Below are positions 1 to 6,086 of a stretch of 13,887 bases of DNA, in pieces. Location: contig JANQHB010000057.1 of assembly GCA_028277225.1 (NCBI GenBank), forward strand, positions 1 through 13,887. The letters are read 5' to 3'. This DNA comes from Chlorobium sp. (lineage in GTDB: Bacteria > Bacteroidota > Chlorobiia > Chlorobiales > Chlorobiaceae). A program made the position numbers and the translations under genes. The notes under the pieces were generated by a model. It worked only from the letters and a program-made list of their open reading frames with translations, did no database searches and was not told the DNA's origin. Position 1 is the stretch's first letter, and every line of letters starts with the position of its first letter.

Positions 1-76
1 GTGAATCGTGAATCGTGAATCGTGAATCGTGAATCGTGAATCGTGAATCGTGAATCGTGAATCGTGAATCGTGAAT
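1..76. repeat. Tandem array of the 7-mer GTGAATC, about 10.9 copies
   Basis: Ten perfect copies of GTGAATC fill positions 1-70 and a partial copy follows to 76. The array starts at the window edge, so its full length is unknown. No convincing gene overlaps it. The same GTGAATC/GATTCAC words recur singly or doubly in other gaps of this window (about 3875-3900, 6030-6055 and 10770-10780), so the array looks like a local expansion of a dispersed intergenic repeat. A 7-bp unit changes reading frame with every copy gained or lost, but nothing here suggests it is translated. Confidence 0.95.
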
Positions 77-151
77 AAGGGAAAATATTTTTTCTGTTGA
101 ACGATGCAACAGGAAAGATAGTTGTTGAGTTGTTGAATCGTTGAGTTGTTG
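64..151 (+). repeat. Dispersed intergenic repeat cassette, copy 1
   Basis: This stretch resembles 10772-10857. Both begin with CGTGAATAAGGGAA, continue through an ATA-plus-T-run segment and a TGAACGA(t/a)GCAACAG block, and end in a run of TTGTTGA(a/g)TTGTTG words. In both places a 7-mer tandem array lies just before the cassette. It has no coding potential that I can support. The gap up to the gene at 513 also holds several palindromes, listed separately. Confidence 0.7.
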
Positions 152-177
152 CAATGCGGATACATTGGAAGGCATTC

Positions 178-217
178 TATAGGTCCTATAAGTCTTATGA
201 GTCCTATAGGACCTATA
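178..217. repeat. Inverted repeat TATAGGTCCTATA ... TATAGGACCTATA
   Basis: The 13-mer at 178-190 is the exact reverse complement of the 13-mer at 205-217, with 14 bp between them that carry related words (AAGTCTTATGAGTCC). The block GTCCTATAGGAC at 201-212 is itself a perfect palindrome. It is AT-balanced and not followed by a T run, so it is not a typical terminator. It is probably another short intergenic repeat. Confidence 0.7.
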
Positions 218-245
218 AGTACATCGGCCATCAATGACCTCGTAC

Positions 246-266
246 GGGCGGGTTTGAAACCCGCCC
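246..266. repeat. Perfect GC-rich palindrome (REP-like hairpin)
   Basis: GGGCGGGTTT at 246-255 and AAACCCGCCC at 257-266 are perfect reverse complements around a single G. The DNA can form a strong hairpin, but no T tract follows on either strand. It sits in a 512-bp stretch without any gene I can support and looks like a REP-type intergenic repeat. Confidence 0.75.
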
Positions 267-329
267 CTACATTCTCCTTGCTCAGCACTCCCTTACTACC
301 GGCTCCTTGCTCCTGCGAGCCTGAGCGAG

Positions 330-354
330 CTACTCCTGCGCACAAAGTGCGCTA
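330..354 (+). repeat. 25-bp inverted repeat, left copy (pairs with 1185-1209)
   Basis: The 25 bp here are the exact reverse complement of 1185-1209. The core GCGCACAAAGTGCGC is a hairpin with a 6-bp stem and 3-nt loop. The following sequence (CCATTACCTATTCCCTACTACC) is also roughly mirrored before the right copy, so the similarity extends beyond 25 bp. The two copies enclose the 161-aa gene at 513-998 and its terminator. Confidence 0.9.
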
Positions 355-512
355 CTCCCATTACCTATTCCCTACTACCGATTCCCCTCCTCTTCTTACC
401 ATTCACGATTCACGGTCACCCCCCTTTGCTCTTTCACCGATAGTTTTCTTACATTGAACCCATTCGTTTATATTAATCCGTTCGAGTTACAACAAAAAAA
501 ATCAGAACAAGC

Positions 513-998
513 ATGGCAGAAAATCAAGAGCAACGCCTCAATTTCGCAATAGTTAACGTTAAAACCGAAAAACTCGATATCAATCCTGAGTCGTTCATGG
601 AAGGAAAAACCGTGGCCGTCAAAGCAGGTGTTAACTATGGTGTCGACAAAGAAAAACATCTCGTAAAAGTACTTTTTACCAATAAATTCATCCACAAGGA
701 TAAAGAAGAAGAAAACCAGCAAGATGATGCACCCTTTATCGACCTCACCGTCAGTTGTGTCTTTGTTCTCGATCCTGAAAGCTGGAAAAAGCTGGTAAAA
801 GAAGACGAAAATATCTTTGTACTGCCTCATGGACTTGCAAGTCATTTCGGTATGCTGACAGCAAGCACGGCAAGAGGCGTCCTGCACAACGAAACGGAAA
901 ATACCGATTACAACAAGTACATTATTCCGGTCAATGATGTCGGGGGCATGATCTCCGGAAACATCCAGATCCCCCTCAACAAGGATAAATCAGCGTAA
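513..998 (+). CDS. Hypothetical protein, 161 aa, possible SecB-like fold
   Basis: I do not recognise this protein with certainty. It is acidic and soluble, with no signal peptide or membrane segment. Its length (161 aa) is close to that of the export chaperone SecB (about 150-160 aa). It has an N-terminal strand-rich part (residues 8-60, alternating hydrophobics), an acidic linker DKEEENQQDD near residue 64, then a second strand-rich part. The C-terminal half carries an ASTARGVLHNET segment (about 117-128) followed by IIPVND, resembling the last helix and PxN stretch of SecB-like proteins. That resemblance is weak and by eye. The gene is real on good grounds: an uninterrupted frame, coding-like composition, and a strong terminator two bases after the stop. 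The start is the first ATG; no clear Shine-Dalgarno sequence precedes it. It stands alone on the plus strand, enclosed by inverted repeats. Confidence 0.7.
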   Translation: MAENQEQRLNFAIVNVKTEKLDINPESFMEGKTVAVKAGVNYGVDKEKHLVKVLFTNKFIHKDKEEENQQDDAPFIDLTVSCVFVLDPESWKKLVKEDENIFVLPHGLASHFGMLTASTARGVLHNETENTDYNKYIIPVNDVGGMISGNIQIPLNKDKSA

Positions 999-1000
999 CA

Positions 1001-1027
1001 AAAAGCCCCGGCCCCACCGGGGCTTTT
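1001..1027 (+). terminator. Rho-independent terminator after the 161-aa gene
   Basis: The arms AAAAGCCCCGG (1001-1011) and CCGGGGCTTTT (1017-1027) pair perfectly over 11 bp around a CCCCA loop, followed by further T residues. The A run on the other side means it could also work on the minus strand, where it would stop transcripts running past cysQ. It lies directly after the TAA at 996-998. Confidence 0.92.
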
Positions 1028-1184
1028 TCGTGAATGGTGGGATGAATAGTTCTCAGTTCTTGGTTCTTAGTTCTTAGTGGGAAGAAAGAAACCGGTATTG
1101 GGTACTCGGGAATAGGTAATCGGAAGAAAGTGCTGAGTGAATGGAATGTTTAGGTAATGGGTAATAGGTAGTAGGGAATAGGTT

Positions 1185-1209
1185 TAGCGCACTTTGTGCG
1201 CAGGAGTAG
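1185..1209 (-). repeat. 25-bp inverted repeat, right copy (pairs with 330-354)
   Basis: This is the perfect reverse complement of 330-354. The core GCGCACTTTGTGCGC folds into a hairpin with a 6-bp stem and TTT loop. A second hairpin (1210-1231) abuts it, so the pair resembles a REP/BIME-type unit. Confidence 0.9.
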
Positions 1210-1309
1210 GGGCAGCCCCCTTTGGCTGCCCGCATTCAAACAATTCAACAGTTCAACAAATCAACGATTCAACAGCTATCTTCTCCCGATTACCCATTAC
1301 CTATTACCT

Positions 1310-1339
1310 GACGCTTTGCGTCACCGGCGCTTCGCGCCG
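1310..1339 (-). repeat. Two small hairpins directly after the cysQ stop
   Basis: GACGCTTTGCGTC (1310-1322) and CGGCGCTTCGCGCCG (1325-1339) are two compact hairpins in a row. The second begins at the base after the cysQ stop codon TAG (1340-1342, minus strand). Neither is followed by a T run on the minus strand, so they are more likely REP-like hairpins that may stabilise the 3' end of the cysQ message than classical terminators. Confidence 0.65.
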
Positions 1340-2137
1340 CTACCACACTATGAAGTAGGGGTTTCTCAGATATTCCTTGTTGTAGACCAGCTCATCTCCA
1401 GTCTCAGCATCGACCATGCTCTTGCCTGCGGCTGTCACAACTGCCTGACCGGCTGCCGTATCCCATTCCATTGTCGGCCCGAACCTCGGGTAGATATCGG
1501 CGTCTCCTGCTGCAATCATGCAGATTTTCAACGCGCTTCCCCTCTGGACAATTTCCAGGTCGGGATACTCGGTTTTGAGCGAGTCGATGAAGCTGGTGGT
1601 CAGTTCATCCATGTGTGAACGGCTGCCGACCACACGATAGGGGCGCTCCGCTGCTGCCAGAGGCAGCTTGTGCGCACCATCGAGTATCTGCGTCAGGGTG
1701 CCGGACAAGCTGTTGAATCCTTTGACATAGAAACTGCCTTTATCAACCGTTCCAAAATAGAGTTCATCGGCAACCGGAACAAAAACAACCCCGAGGACAG
1801 GACTGCCGTCTTCAACAAGGGCAATGTTGACGGTAAAGTCTCCGTTGCGCGAGATAAATTCTCTCGTGCCGTCCAGAGGATCGACCAGCCAGAACCGCTT
1901 CCATGCTCGTCTCTCATTATAGGGGATATCCCGTCCTTCCTCGCTCAGGACCGGCAACCCTGACGACTGCAGTTCACGGACGATCAGATCATGAGCGCCC
2001 CTGTCGGCTTTGGTCAGGGGGAAATTGTCACCCTTTGTCTCAACCTCGAAATCATCCTGTCCGTAAACGGCCATAATGAAGCTCCCCGCTTCTTTTGCCG
2101 CGGTGACGGCTCTGTTCAACTCAGCATTCAATTCCAT
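1340..2137 (-). CDS. cysQ: 3'(2'),5'-bisphosphate nucleotidase CysQ
   Basis: CysQ hydrolyses 3'-phosphoadenosine 5'-phosphate (PAP) to AMP and phosphate, clearing the inhibitory by-product of PAPS-using enzymes. The 265-aa length is normal for the family. The inositol-monophosphatase-fold metal site is present: LSEEG (residues 64-68), the signature WLVDPLDGTREF (83-94) whose aspartates bind Mg2+, and EWDTAAGQ in the C-terminal half. The ending YNKEYLRNPYF is typical of CysQ. The ATG start is preceded by AAAGAGCAG as a plausible ribosome site. It is the last gene of the minus-strand series. The gap to the gene upstream is almost entirely an inverted-repeat element, so cysQ either has its own promoter there or was once continuous with cysC and the DUF218 gene. 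In this window its likely partner is a sulfotransferase system, because no PAPS reductase is seen. Confidence 0.95.
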   Translation of the reverse strand: MELNAELNRAVTAAKEAGSFIMAVYGQDDFEVETKGDNFPLTKADRGAHDLIVRELQSSGLPVLSEEGRDIPYNERRAWKRFWLVDPLDGTREFISRNGDFTVNIALVEDGSPVLGVVFVPVADELYFGTVDKGSFYVKGFNSLSGTLTQILDGAHKLPLAAAERPYRVVGSRSHMDELTTSFIDSLKTEYPDLEIVQRGSALKICMIAAGDADIYPRFGPTMEWDTAAGQAVVTAAGKSMVDAETGDELVYNKEYLRNPYFIVW

Positions 2138-2156
2138 TACTGCTCTTTAACATTTA

Positions 2157-2332
2157 CCTAAATTGAGCGTCCCGACTTGTCGGGATGATCTGTGATAGCA
2201 AGTTTTTTAAAAAAAATCTGTTCAGCTGTGTTTTTTTGGGTTATTCCCTTCCTGTCAGGTGAACATAAAAATCAAGAAAAAGCCGCATTTGCTGAAATCC
2301 CGACAAGTCGGGAAATGCCGATCAATTTAGGG
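2157..2332. mobile_element. 176-bp inverted-repeat element, MITE-like
   Basis: The ends mirror each other. On the left is CCTAAATTGA (2157-2166) then TCCCGACTTGTCGGGA (2170-2185). On the right is TCCCGACAAGTCGGGA (2298-2313) then TCAATTTAGG (2322-2331). Each inner block is also nearly palindromic. The interior has no gene; it is AT-rich with T7 and A8 runs that could hold promoter signals for cysQ. The right end touches the stop codon of the DUF218 gene (TAA at 2333-2335). The end motif CCTAAA(T/C)TGAGCG also occurs alone at 5847 and 12510. No target duplication is evident, so mobility is inference. Confidence 0.6.
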
Positions 2333-3076
2333 TTAACCTGATACACGATAGTAGAGCATACCGAGAACTTCCCGGATTGCAAGTTCCGAATTTTCAAGCC
2401 CTTCGGCGCTCGGAAGAAAATCAATGATCGTAAGATCACTGTAACGAGACGTCCGAAAATCGACCGGAAAAGGCTGGACGATCAAACCGGTCCTCCTGAA
2501 AAGAAACGATGCACGGCGCATGTGGAATGCGCTGGTGACAAGGATGACAGAAGGATTATCGACCGGTGCAAGCATTTTCCGCACTGCGGCGGCTTCGTCT
2601 GCGGTGTTTCCCACGGTCGGTGAGACCTGTACTGCGCTGCGCGGAATACCGAGACGAAGAGCACGCTTTTGAAGCAGTTTCCCTTCCGGTGCCGCACCTT
2701 TCTGCCAGGGAAGTTTGCTACCCATAAAAAACAGGAGCGGCGCCTTCCCTGCCCTGAAAACCTCAAGACCGCCTTCGAACCGGTCAACAGCGTGCCCCCA
2801 TTCTCCATCCGGAACACCTGGCATCTGCAAGAGCTGACCGCCAAGAACAACGACGGCATCGGCTTCGTCGAGCGTCTCGACAGCAAGACGGGTTTCAAAG
2901 CCTTCGACCAGCCTGATCAGGTTATCCCCGAAGAGCGGCATGCTCAAAAGCCAGAGTGCCAGTAAACCCAGCCACACGACGACCCATTTCCTGAAGACCG
3001 CACCGAGAAAAACAATCAGAAAACCCAGCCCGAGGGGGAGCAGGAATACAGGCAGAACCTTATGCACAATTACCAT
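2333..3076 (-). CDS. DUF218 membrane protein, YdcF/ElyC/SanA family
   Basis: This 247-aa protein has two N-terminal membrane segments (about residues 6-28 and 31-49) and then a DUF218 domain. Visible marks of the domain are ADAVVVLGG (72-80), DRFEGGLEVFRAGKAPLLFFMG (in pieces around 98-119), the LGIPRSAVQ segment and VTSAFHMRRASFLF. That layout matches ElyC of Escherichia coli, linked to envelope polysaccharide and lipid-carrier metabolism; the exact reaction of the family is not settled, so I give no symbol. It follows cysC by 39 bp and is probably co-transcribed with it. The first ATG is used; a GAGAG stretch lies rather far upstream, so the ribosome site is weak. Its stop codon falls at the edge of the inverted-repeat element, so its last residues may have been altered by that element. 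An envelope role fits the sugar-precursor genes nearby. Confidence 0.85.
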   Translation of the reverse strand: MVIVHKVLPVFLLPLGLGFLIVFLGAVFRKWVVVWLGLLALWLLSMPLFGDNLIRLVEGFETRLAVETLDEADAVVVLGGQLLQMPGVPDGEWGHAVDRFEGGLEVFRAGKAPLLFFMGSKLPWQKGAAPEGKLLQKRALRLGIPRSAVQVSPTVGNTADEAAAVRKMLAPVDNPSVILVTSAFHMRRASFLFRRTGLIVQPFPVDFRTSRYSDLTIIDFLPSAEGLENSELAIREVLGMLYYRVSG

Positions 3077-3115
3077 GATCGGGCCGATATCTCTCTTGTG
3101 TTAATGTGCAGGAAC

Positions 3116-3724
3116 TCATGTGCTGGAAGCCGGGAACGTGATTCTCGGCATCACGACTTCGATAATATGCCGAACAGATTCATCGACAGTCAGCTTTCCG
3201 GTCTGAACATGGATGTCCGGATTCAAAGGCGCTTCGTAAGGGGCGCCGATACCGGTAAAATTCTGAATCTCTCCTGCCCTCACTTTCTTGTATAGCCCTT
3301 TGACATCCCTCTCTTCACAGACATCGAGAGGCGCATCGACAAAAACCTCGAAAAAATCATCCGATCCGATAATATCCCTGGCCATGTCACGCATCTGTTG
3401 TGACGGAGAGATAAAACTGTTTATCGTGACAATACCACACTGCACAAACAGTTTTGTCACTTCGGCAATTCGTCGAATATTCTCCTGTCGATCCTCCTTG
3501 CCAAATCCGAGATTGTTGTTGATCCCGGTTCTGATATTGTCACCATCCAGGATCTGTGTCAGACACCCTTTTTCGGCAAGTCTTTTTTCAATATGCCTGG
3601 CAAGCGTTGTCTTTCCGGAACCGGACAAACCTGTAAGCCATAATGCACAGCCTCGCTGACCAAGCATCTTTTCCTTTTCCTTTCGACTCAATATCTGGTC
3701 AAAAACCGGAAAAACATTATCCAT
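3116..3724 (-). CDS. cysC: Adenylylsulfate (APS) kinase CysC
   Basis: CysC transfers phosphate from ATP to the 3' position of APS, giving PAPS, in the cytoplasm. The 202-aa protein is of normal length and every catalytic motif is intact: Walker A GLSGSGKT (residues 32-39), the substrate loop DGDNIR (60-65), LGFGKEDRQENIRR (72-85), FISP (104-107) with the serine that is phosphorylated in E. coli, and the lid segment RDVKGLYKKVRAG (139-151) followed by FTGIGAPYE. This matters because the kinase-like domain fused to CysN in the same locus has lost several of these residues, so this gene is the likely source of APS kinase activity. The DUF218 gene follows after 39 bp. The gap upstream to glmS holds a dispersed repeat, and no clear Shine-Dalgarno sequence precedes the ATG. 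Confidence 0.96.
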   Translation of the reverse strand: MDNVFPVFDQILSRKEKEKMLGQRGCALWLTGLSGSGKTTLARHIEKRLAEKGCLTQILDGDNIRTGINNNLGFGKEDRQENIRRIAEVTKLFVQCGIVTINSFISPSQQMRDMARDIIGSDDFFEVFVDAPLDVCEERDVKGLYKKVRAGEIQNFTGIGAPYEAPLNPDIHVQTGKLTVDESVRHIIEVVMPRITFPASST

Positions 3725-3763
3725 GGCTATACGATTTTATAAAGACAACAATCAAAGACAGAT

Positions 3764-3901
3764 GTTGATTTGTTGAATTGTTTGAAGAAAACCCCAAATT
3801 TCTTGCCAACCAGCTATCTAGCCAACGAGCTATCTTCACTAAGAACCAAGAACTCAGAACTTTTCTTTCAACCATTCACGATTTACGATTCACGAATCAC
3901 G
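3764..3901 (+). repeat. Dispersed intergenic repeat, cysC-glmS gap
   Basis: This stretch lines up with 10830-10967. Shared blocks in order are GTTGATTTGTTGAATTG, TTTGAAGAA, TTTCTTGCCA, CAGCTA followed by AACGAGCTATCTTCAC, AGAACCAAGAACT(c/g)AGAACTT, and ATTCACGATT-type words. Its outer blocks also match 5949-6055, though the middle there differs. It fills most of the 189 bp between glmS and cysC. No gene is visible. Confidence 0.8.
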
Positions 3902-3913
3902 ATGCTCCGTGCA

Positions 3914-5758
3914 TCATTCAACCGTTACCGATTTCGCCAGATTCCTCGGCCTGTCGACGTCGCAGCCTCGCAGCGTCGCTATGTAGTAGGAGAGCAGCTG
4001 CAGCGGGATGACCGTCAGGAGCGGCATGATAAAAGGTGCTCCTGTGGGAACGTAGATCACATGATCGGCAAGGGACTTGATCTCTTCGTCGCCTTCGGTC
4101 GCTATGGCTATAACCCTTCCTTTTCTTGTCCGCACCTCTTCGATATTGCTCAGCACTTTCTGATAAGTAGTATCCTTAGGGGCAATTACCACAACCGGCA
4201 TCTCCTCGTCGATCAGGGCGATCGGCCCATGTTTCATTTCAGCTGCAGGGTAACCTTCGGCATGAATGTAGGAAATCTCCTTGAGCTTCAATGCCCCTTC
4301 GAGCGCAACCGGAAAATTATACCCCCTGCCGAGGTAAAGAAAGTTGCGTGCATCCTTGTAGTGTTCCGCTATTTCAACGATCTGGTCACGGCACTCCAGT
4401 ATCTTCTTGACCCGCTCCGGCAGGGTATCAAGACAGTGCAATGCCTGCATCACCTCGGCATCGGACATTGTCCTGTCCTTGCTCAGTGCAAGGGCAAGCA
4501 TGGTCAGCACAATAACCTGGGCCGTAAACGCCTTTGTGGATGCAACCCCGATCTCCGGGCCTGCGTGCGTATACATGCCGCAGTGCGTTTCGCGGGCGAT
4601 CGTGGAGCCAACAACATTGCAGATCCCGATAACCGTCGCGCCTTTCTCCTCTGCCAGCCTCAGCGCAGCCAGCGTATCGGCTGTCTCGCCCGACTGCGAG
4701 ATCACAAGCATCACATCACCCGGTCCGATGATCGGCTTTCTGTAACGGAACTCGGAGGCATAATCGACCTCTACCGGAATGTTGGCAAACTCCTCGATCA
4801 GGTACTCCCCGATCAATGCCGCATGCCAGCTCGTACCGCACGCGCAGATAATGATCCGCTGCGCCTGCCGGAGATGTTCGAGCTGATCGGCGATACCACC
4901 AAGCTGTATCTTCGCCTCTTCGATCCTCACCCTGCCCCGCATGACGTCTTCCATCACATCCGGCTGCTCGAAAATCTCTTTGAGCATGAAATGCTCAAAC
5001 CCGCCCTTTTCAATCTCTTCCAGTTCGAAATCGAGTTCCGTCAGGGCTTTTTTCTGCACGACATTGTCAATCGTCTTGACCTTGTACCCATCCCGTTCGA
5101 CCACGGCCATTTCACCGTCCGAGAGATAGACAACCTTCCGCGTATACTCAACCAGCGGAGCTGCGTCGGAAGCAATAAAGTACTCGTTCTCCCCTAGACC
5201 GATCACAAGAGGACTGCCCTTCCGGGCAACGATAATCTTGTCCGGTTCCCTGCCGGAAATGACGCAGATACCATACGCGCCTTCAACAACCGTCAATGCC
5301 TGCCTGACAGCACCTTCAAAATCCAGAAAAGGTATACTCTTCCAAAGATGGTCGATAAGATGCACCAGCACCTCGGAATCGGTGTCGCTGGAAAAACGGT
5401 ATCCATTCTTTTCCATTTCGATCCGCAGTGCCGAATGGTTTTCGATAATCCCGTTATGAATGAGAGCGATATCCCCCTCGGTGTTCACATGCGGATGTGC
5501 GTTCCGGTCGCTCGGATCACCATGCGTCGCCCACCGGGTATGCCCGATCCCGATCGTTGCATCCGAAACCATCCCGTCACTTTTTCCTATCGCCTCTTTA
5601 AGCGAAGCAACATTGCCTTTCTGTTTCACTACCGAAAGCGATCCGTTCAACACCGCAATACCAGCCGAATCATATCCACGATATTCCAGACGCTTCAATC
5701 CGCCCAGCAACACATTCGCAGCTTCCTGCTTCCCGATATAACCAACGATTCCACACAT
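3914..5758 (-). CDS. glmS: Glutamine-fructose-6-phosphate aminotransferase (isomerizing) GlmS
   Basis: GlmS makes glucosamine-6-phosphate from fructose-6-phosphate and glutamine, the first step to UDP-GlcNAc. The 614 aa are full length. Cys2 (MCGIVGY) is the glutaminase nucleophile; GHTRWATHG (72-80) and HNGIIEN (101-107) are glutaminase-domain motifs. Two SIS sugar-isomerase domains follow: the first contains CGTS (307-310) and SQSGET (354-359), the second contains GRGYNFPVALEGALKLKE and AAEMKHGP. The C-terminus PRNLAKSVTVE is canonical. No glmS ribozyme is evident upstream; a TATAAT box lies only 9 bp before the ATG and no Shine-Dalgarno sequence is clear. Placed between cysN and cysC, it recalls rhizobial nodM beside nodPQ, so it may serve a surface polysaccharide as well as, or instead of, peptidoglycan. 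Whether the genome has a second copy cannot be seen here. Confidence 0.97.
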   Translation of the reverse strand: MCGIVGYIGKQEAANVLLGGLKRLEYRGYDSAGIAVLNGSLSVVKQKGNVASLKEAIGKSDGMVSDATIGIGHTRWATHGDPSDRNAHPHVNTEGDIALIHNGIIENHSALRIEMEKNGYRFSSDTDSEVLVHLIDHLWKSIPFLDFEGAVRQALTVVEGAYGICVISGREPDKIIVARKGSPLVIGLGENEYFIASDAAPLVEYTRKVVYLSDGEMAVVERDGYKVKTIDNVVQKKALTELDFELEEIEKGGFEHFMLKEIFEQPDVMEDVMRGRVRIEEAKIQLGGIADQLEHLRQAQRIIICACGTSWHAALIGEYLIEEFANIPVEVDYASEFRYRKPIIGPGDVMLVISQSGETADTLAALRLAEEKGATVIGICNVVGSTIARETHCGMYTHAGPEIGVASTKAFTAQVIVLTMLALALSKDRTMSDAEVMQALHCLDTLPERVKKILECRDQIVEIAEHYKDARNFLYLGRGYNFPVALEGALKLKEISYIHAEGYPAAEMKHGPIALIDEEMPVVVIAPKDTTYQKVLSNIEEVRTRKGRVIAIATEGDEEIKSLADHVIYVPTGAPFIMPLLTVIPLQLLSYYIATLRGCDVDRPRNLAKSVTVE

Positions 5759-6086
5759 AGTTCAACTATTATACGTTTTCAATAGGCCACAGATACTACG
5801 CAAAAAACAACAAAAGGCTATACACTCATACAGCTAAATATTGTAACCTAAACTGAGCGTTTAAACAAATGCCACATAATTGTAACTTTTTATAAAACAT
5901 TCTGTTATAGCTAAGGAGACGATGGGAAACGGTAATCGTGAGAAAATAGTTGTTGAGTTGTTGAACTGTTGAATTGTTTGAAGAAAAACCAGTCTCCGGT
6001 TTCCGGTCATACGGTGTCCCACCCACTTCTTACGATTCACGATTTACGAATCACGGCTCTCCCCCGCCTAACACATAGCACGCTCT
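5759..6086. repeat. Gene-free gap between cysN and glmS with dispersed repeat
   Basis: No gene is supported. The left part (5759-5940) is AT-rich and should hold the glmS promoter: on the minus strand TATAAT lies at 5768-5773, without a well-spaced -35 that I can see. The motif CCTAAACTGAGCG occurs at 5847-5859, followed by the palindrome GTTTAAAC (5859-5866). From 5949 to 6055 lies another copy of the dispersed repeat: TTGTTGAGTTGTTGAACTG, TTTGAAGAA, then a different middle, ending in ACGATTCACGATTTACGAA. The orientation is the same as at 3764 and 10830. Confidence 0.7.

Larger units (their letters stand above)
1028..1339. repeat. Gene-free gap made of short repeats
   Basis: I see no gene here. 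The gap holds, in order: GTTCTTGGTTCTTAGTTCTT words (about 1050-1075), the reverse complement of AGAACCAAGAACT words seen at 3841 and 10926; degenerate GGTAATGGGTAATAGG words (1152-1180); the right copy of a 25-bp inverted repeat (1185-1209); a hairpin GGGCAGCC/GGCTGCCC (1210-1217 with 1224-1231); AACAATTCAACAGTTCAAC words (1240-1273); and two small hairpins at 1310-1339. The content is the mirror image of repeat fields elsewhere in the window. Confidence 0.75.

Noticed and set aside
1..76. CRISPR array
   Set aside because: The units are 7 bp and contiguous with no spacers, so this is a simple tandem repeat; the same applies to 10698-10756.
146..457. Open frame of 103 codons on the plus strand
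   Set aside because: It is built entirely from intergenic repeats and palindromes (TCCTATAGGA, GGGCGGGTTT, the 25-bp inverted repeat); its Pro/Ser-rich translation has no domain features and no ribosome site.
2297..2313. Rho-independent terminator for the DUF218 gene
   Set aside because: The CCCGAC/GTCGGG stem is short and not followed by a T run on the minus strand; it is better explained as an end block of the inverted-repeat element.
3770..5197. 475-codon open frame on the plus strand
   Set aside because: It lies antisense to glmS, which has all its catalytic motifs; the antisense translation is rich in Arg, His and Cys without recognisable domains and starts inside a dispersed repeat.
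5922..5969. Small open frame of 15 codons with AAGGAG upstream
   Set aside because: It runs into the dispersed TTGTTGA repeat, encodes nothing recognisable and could arise by chance.
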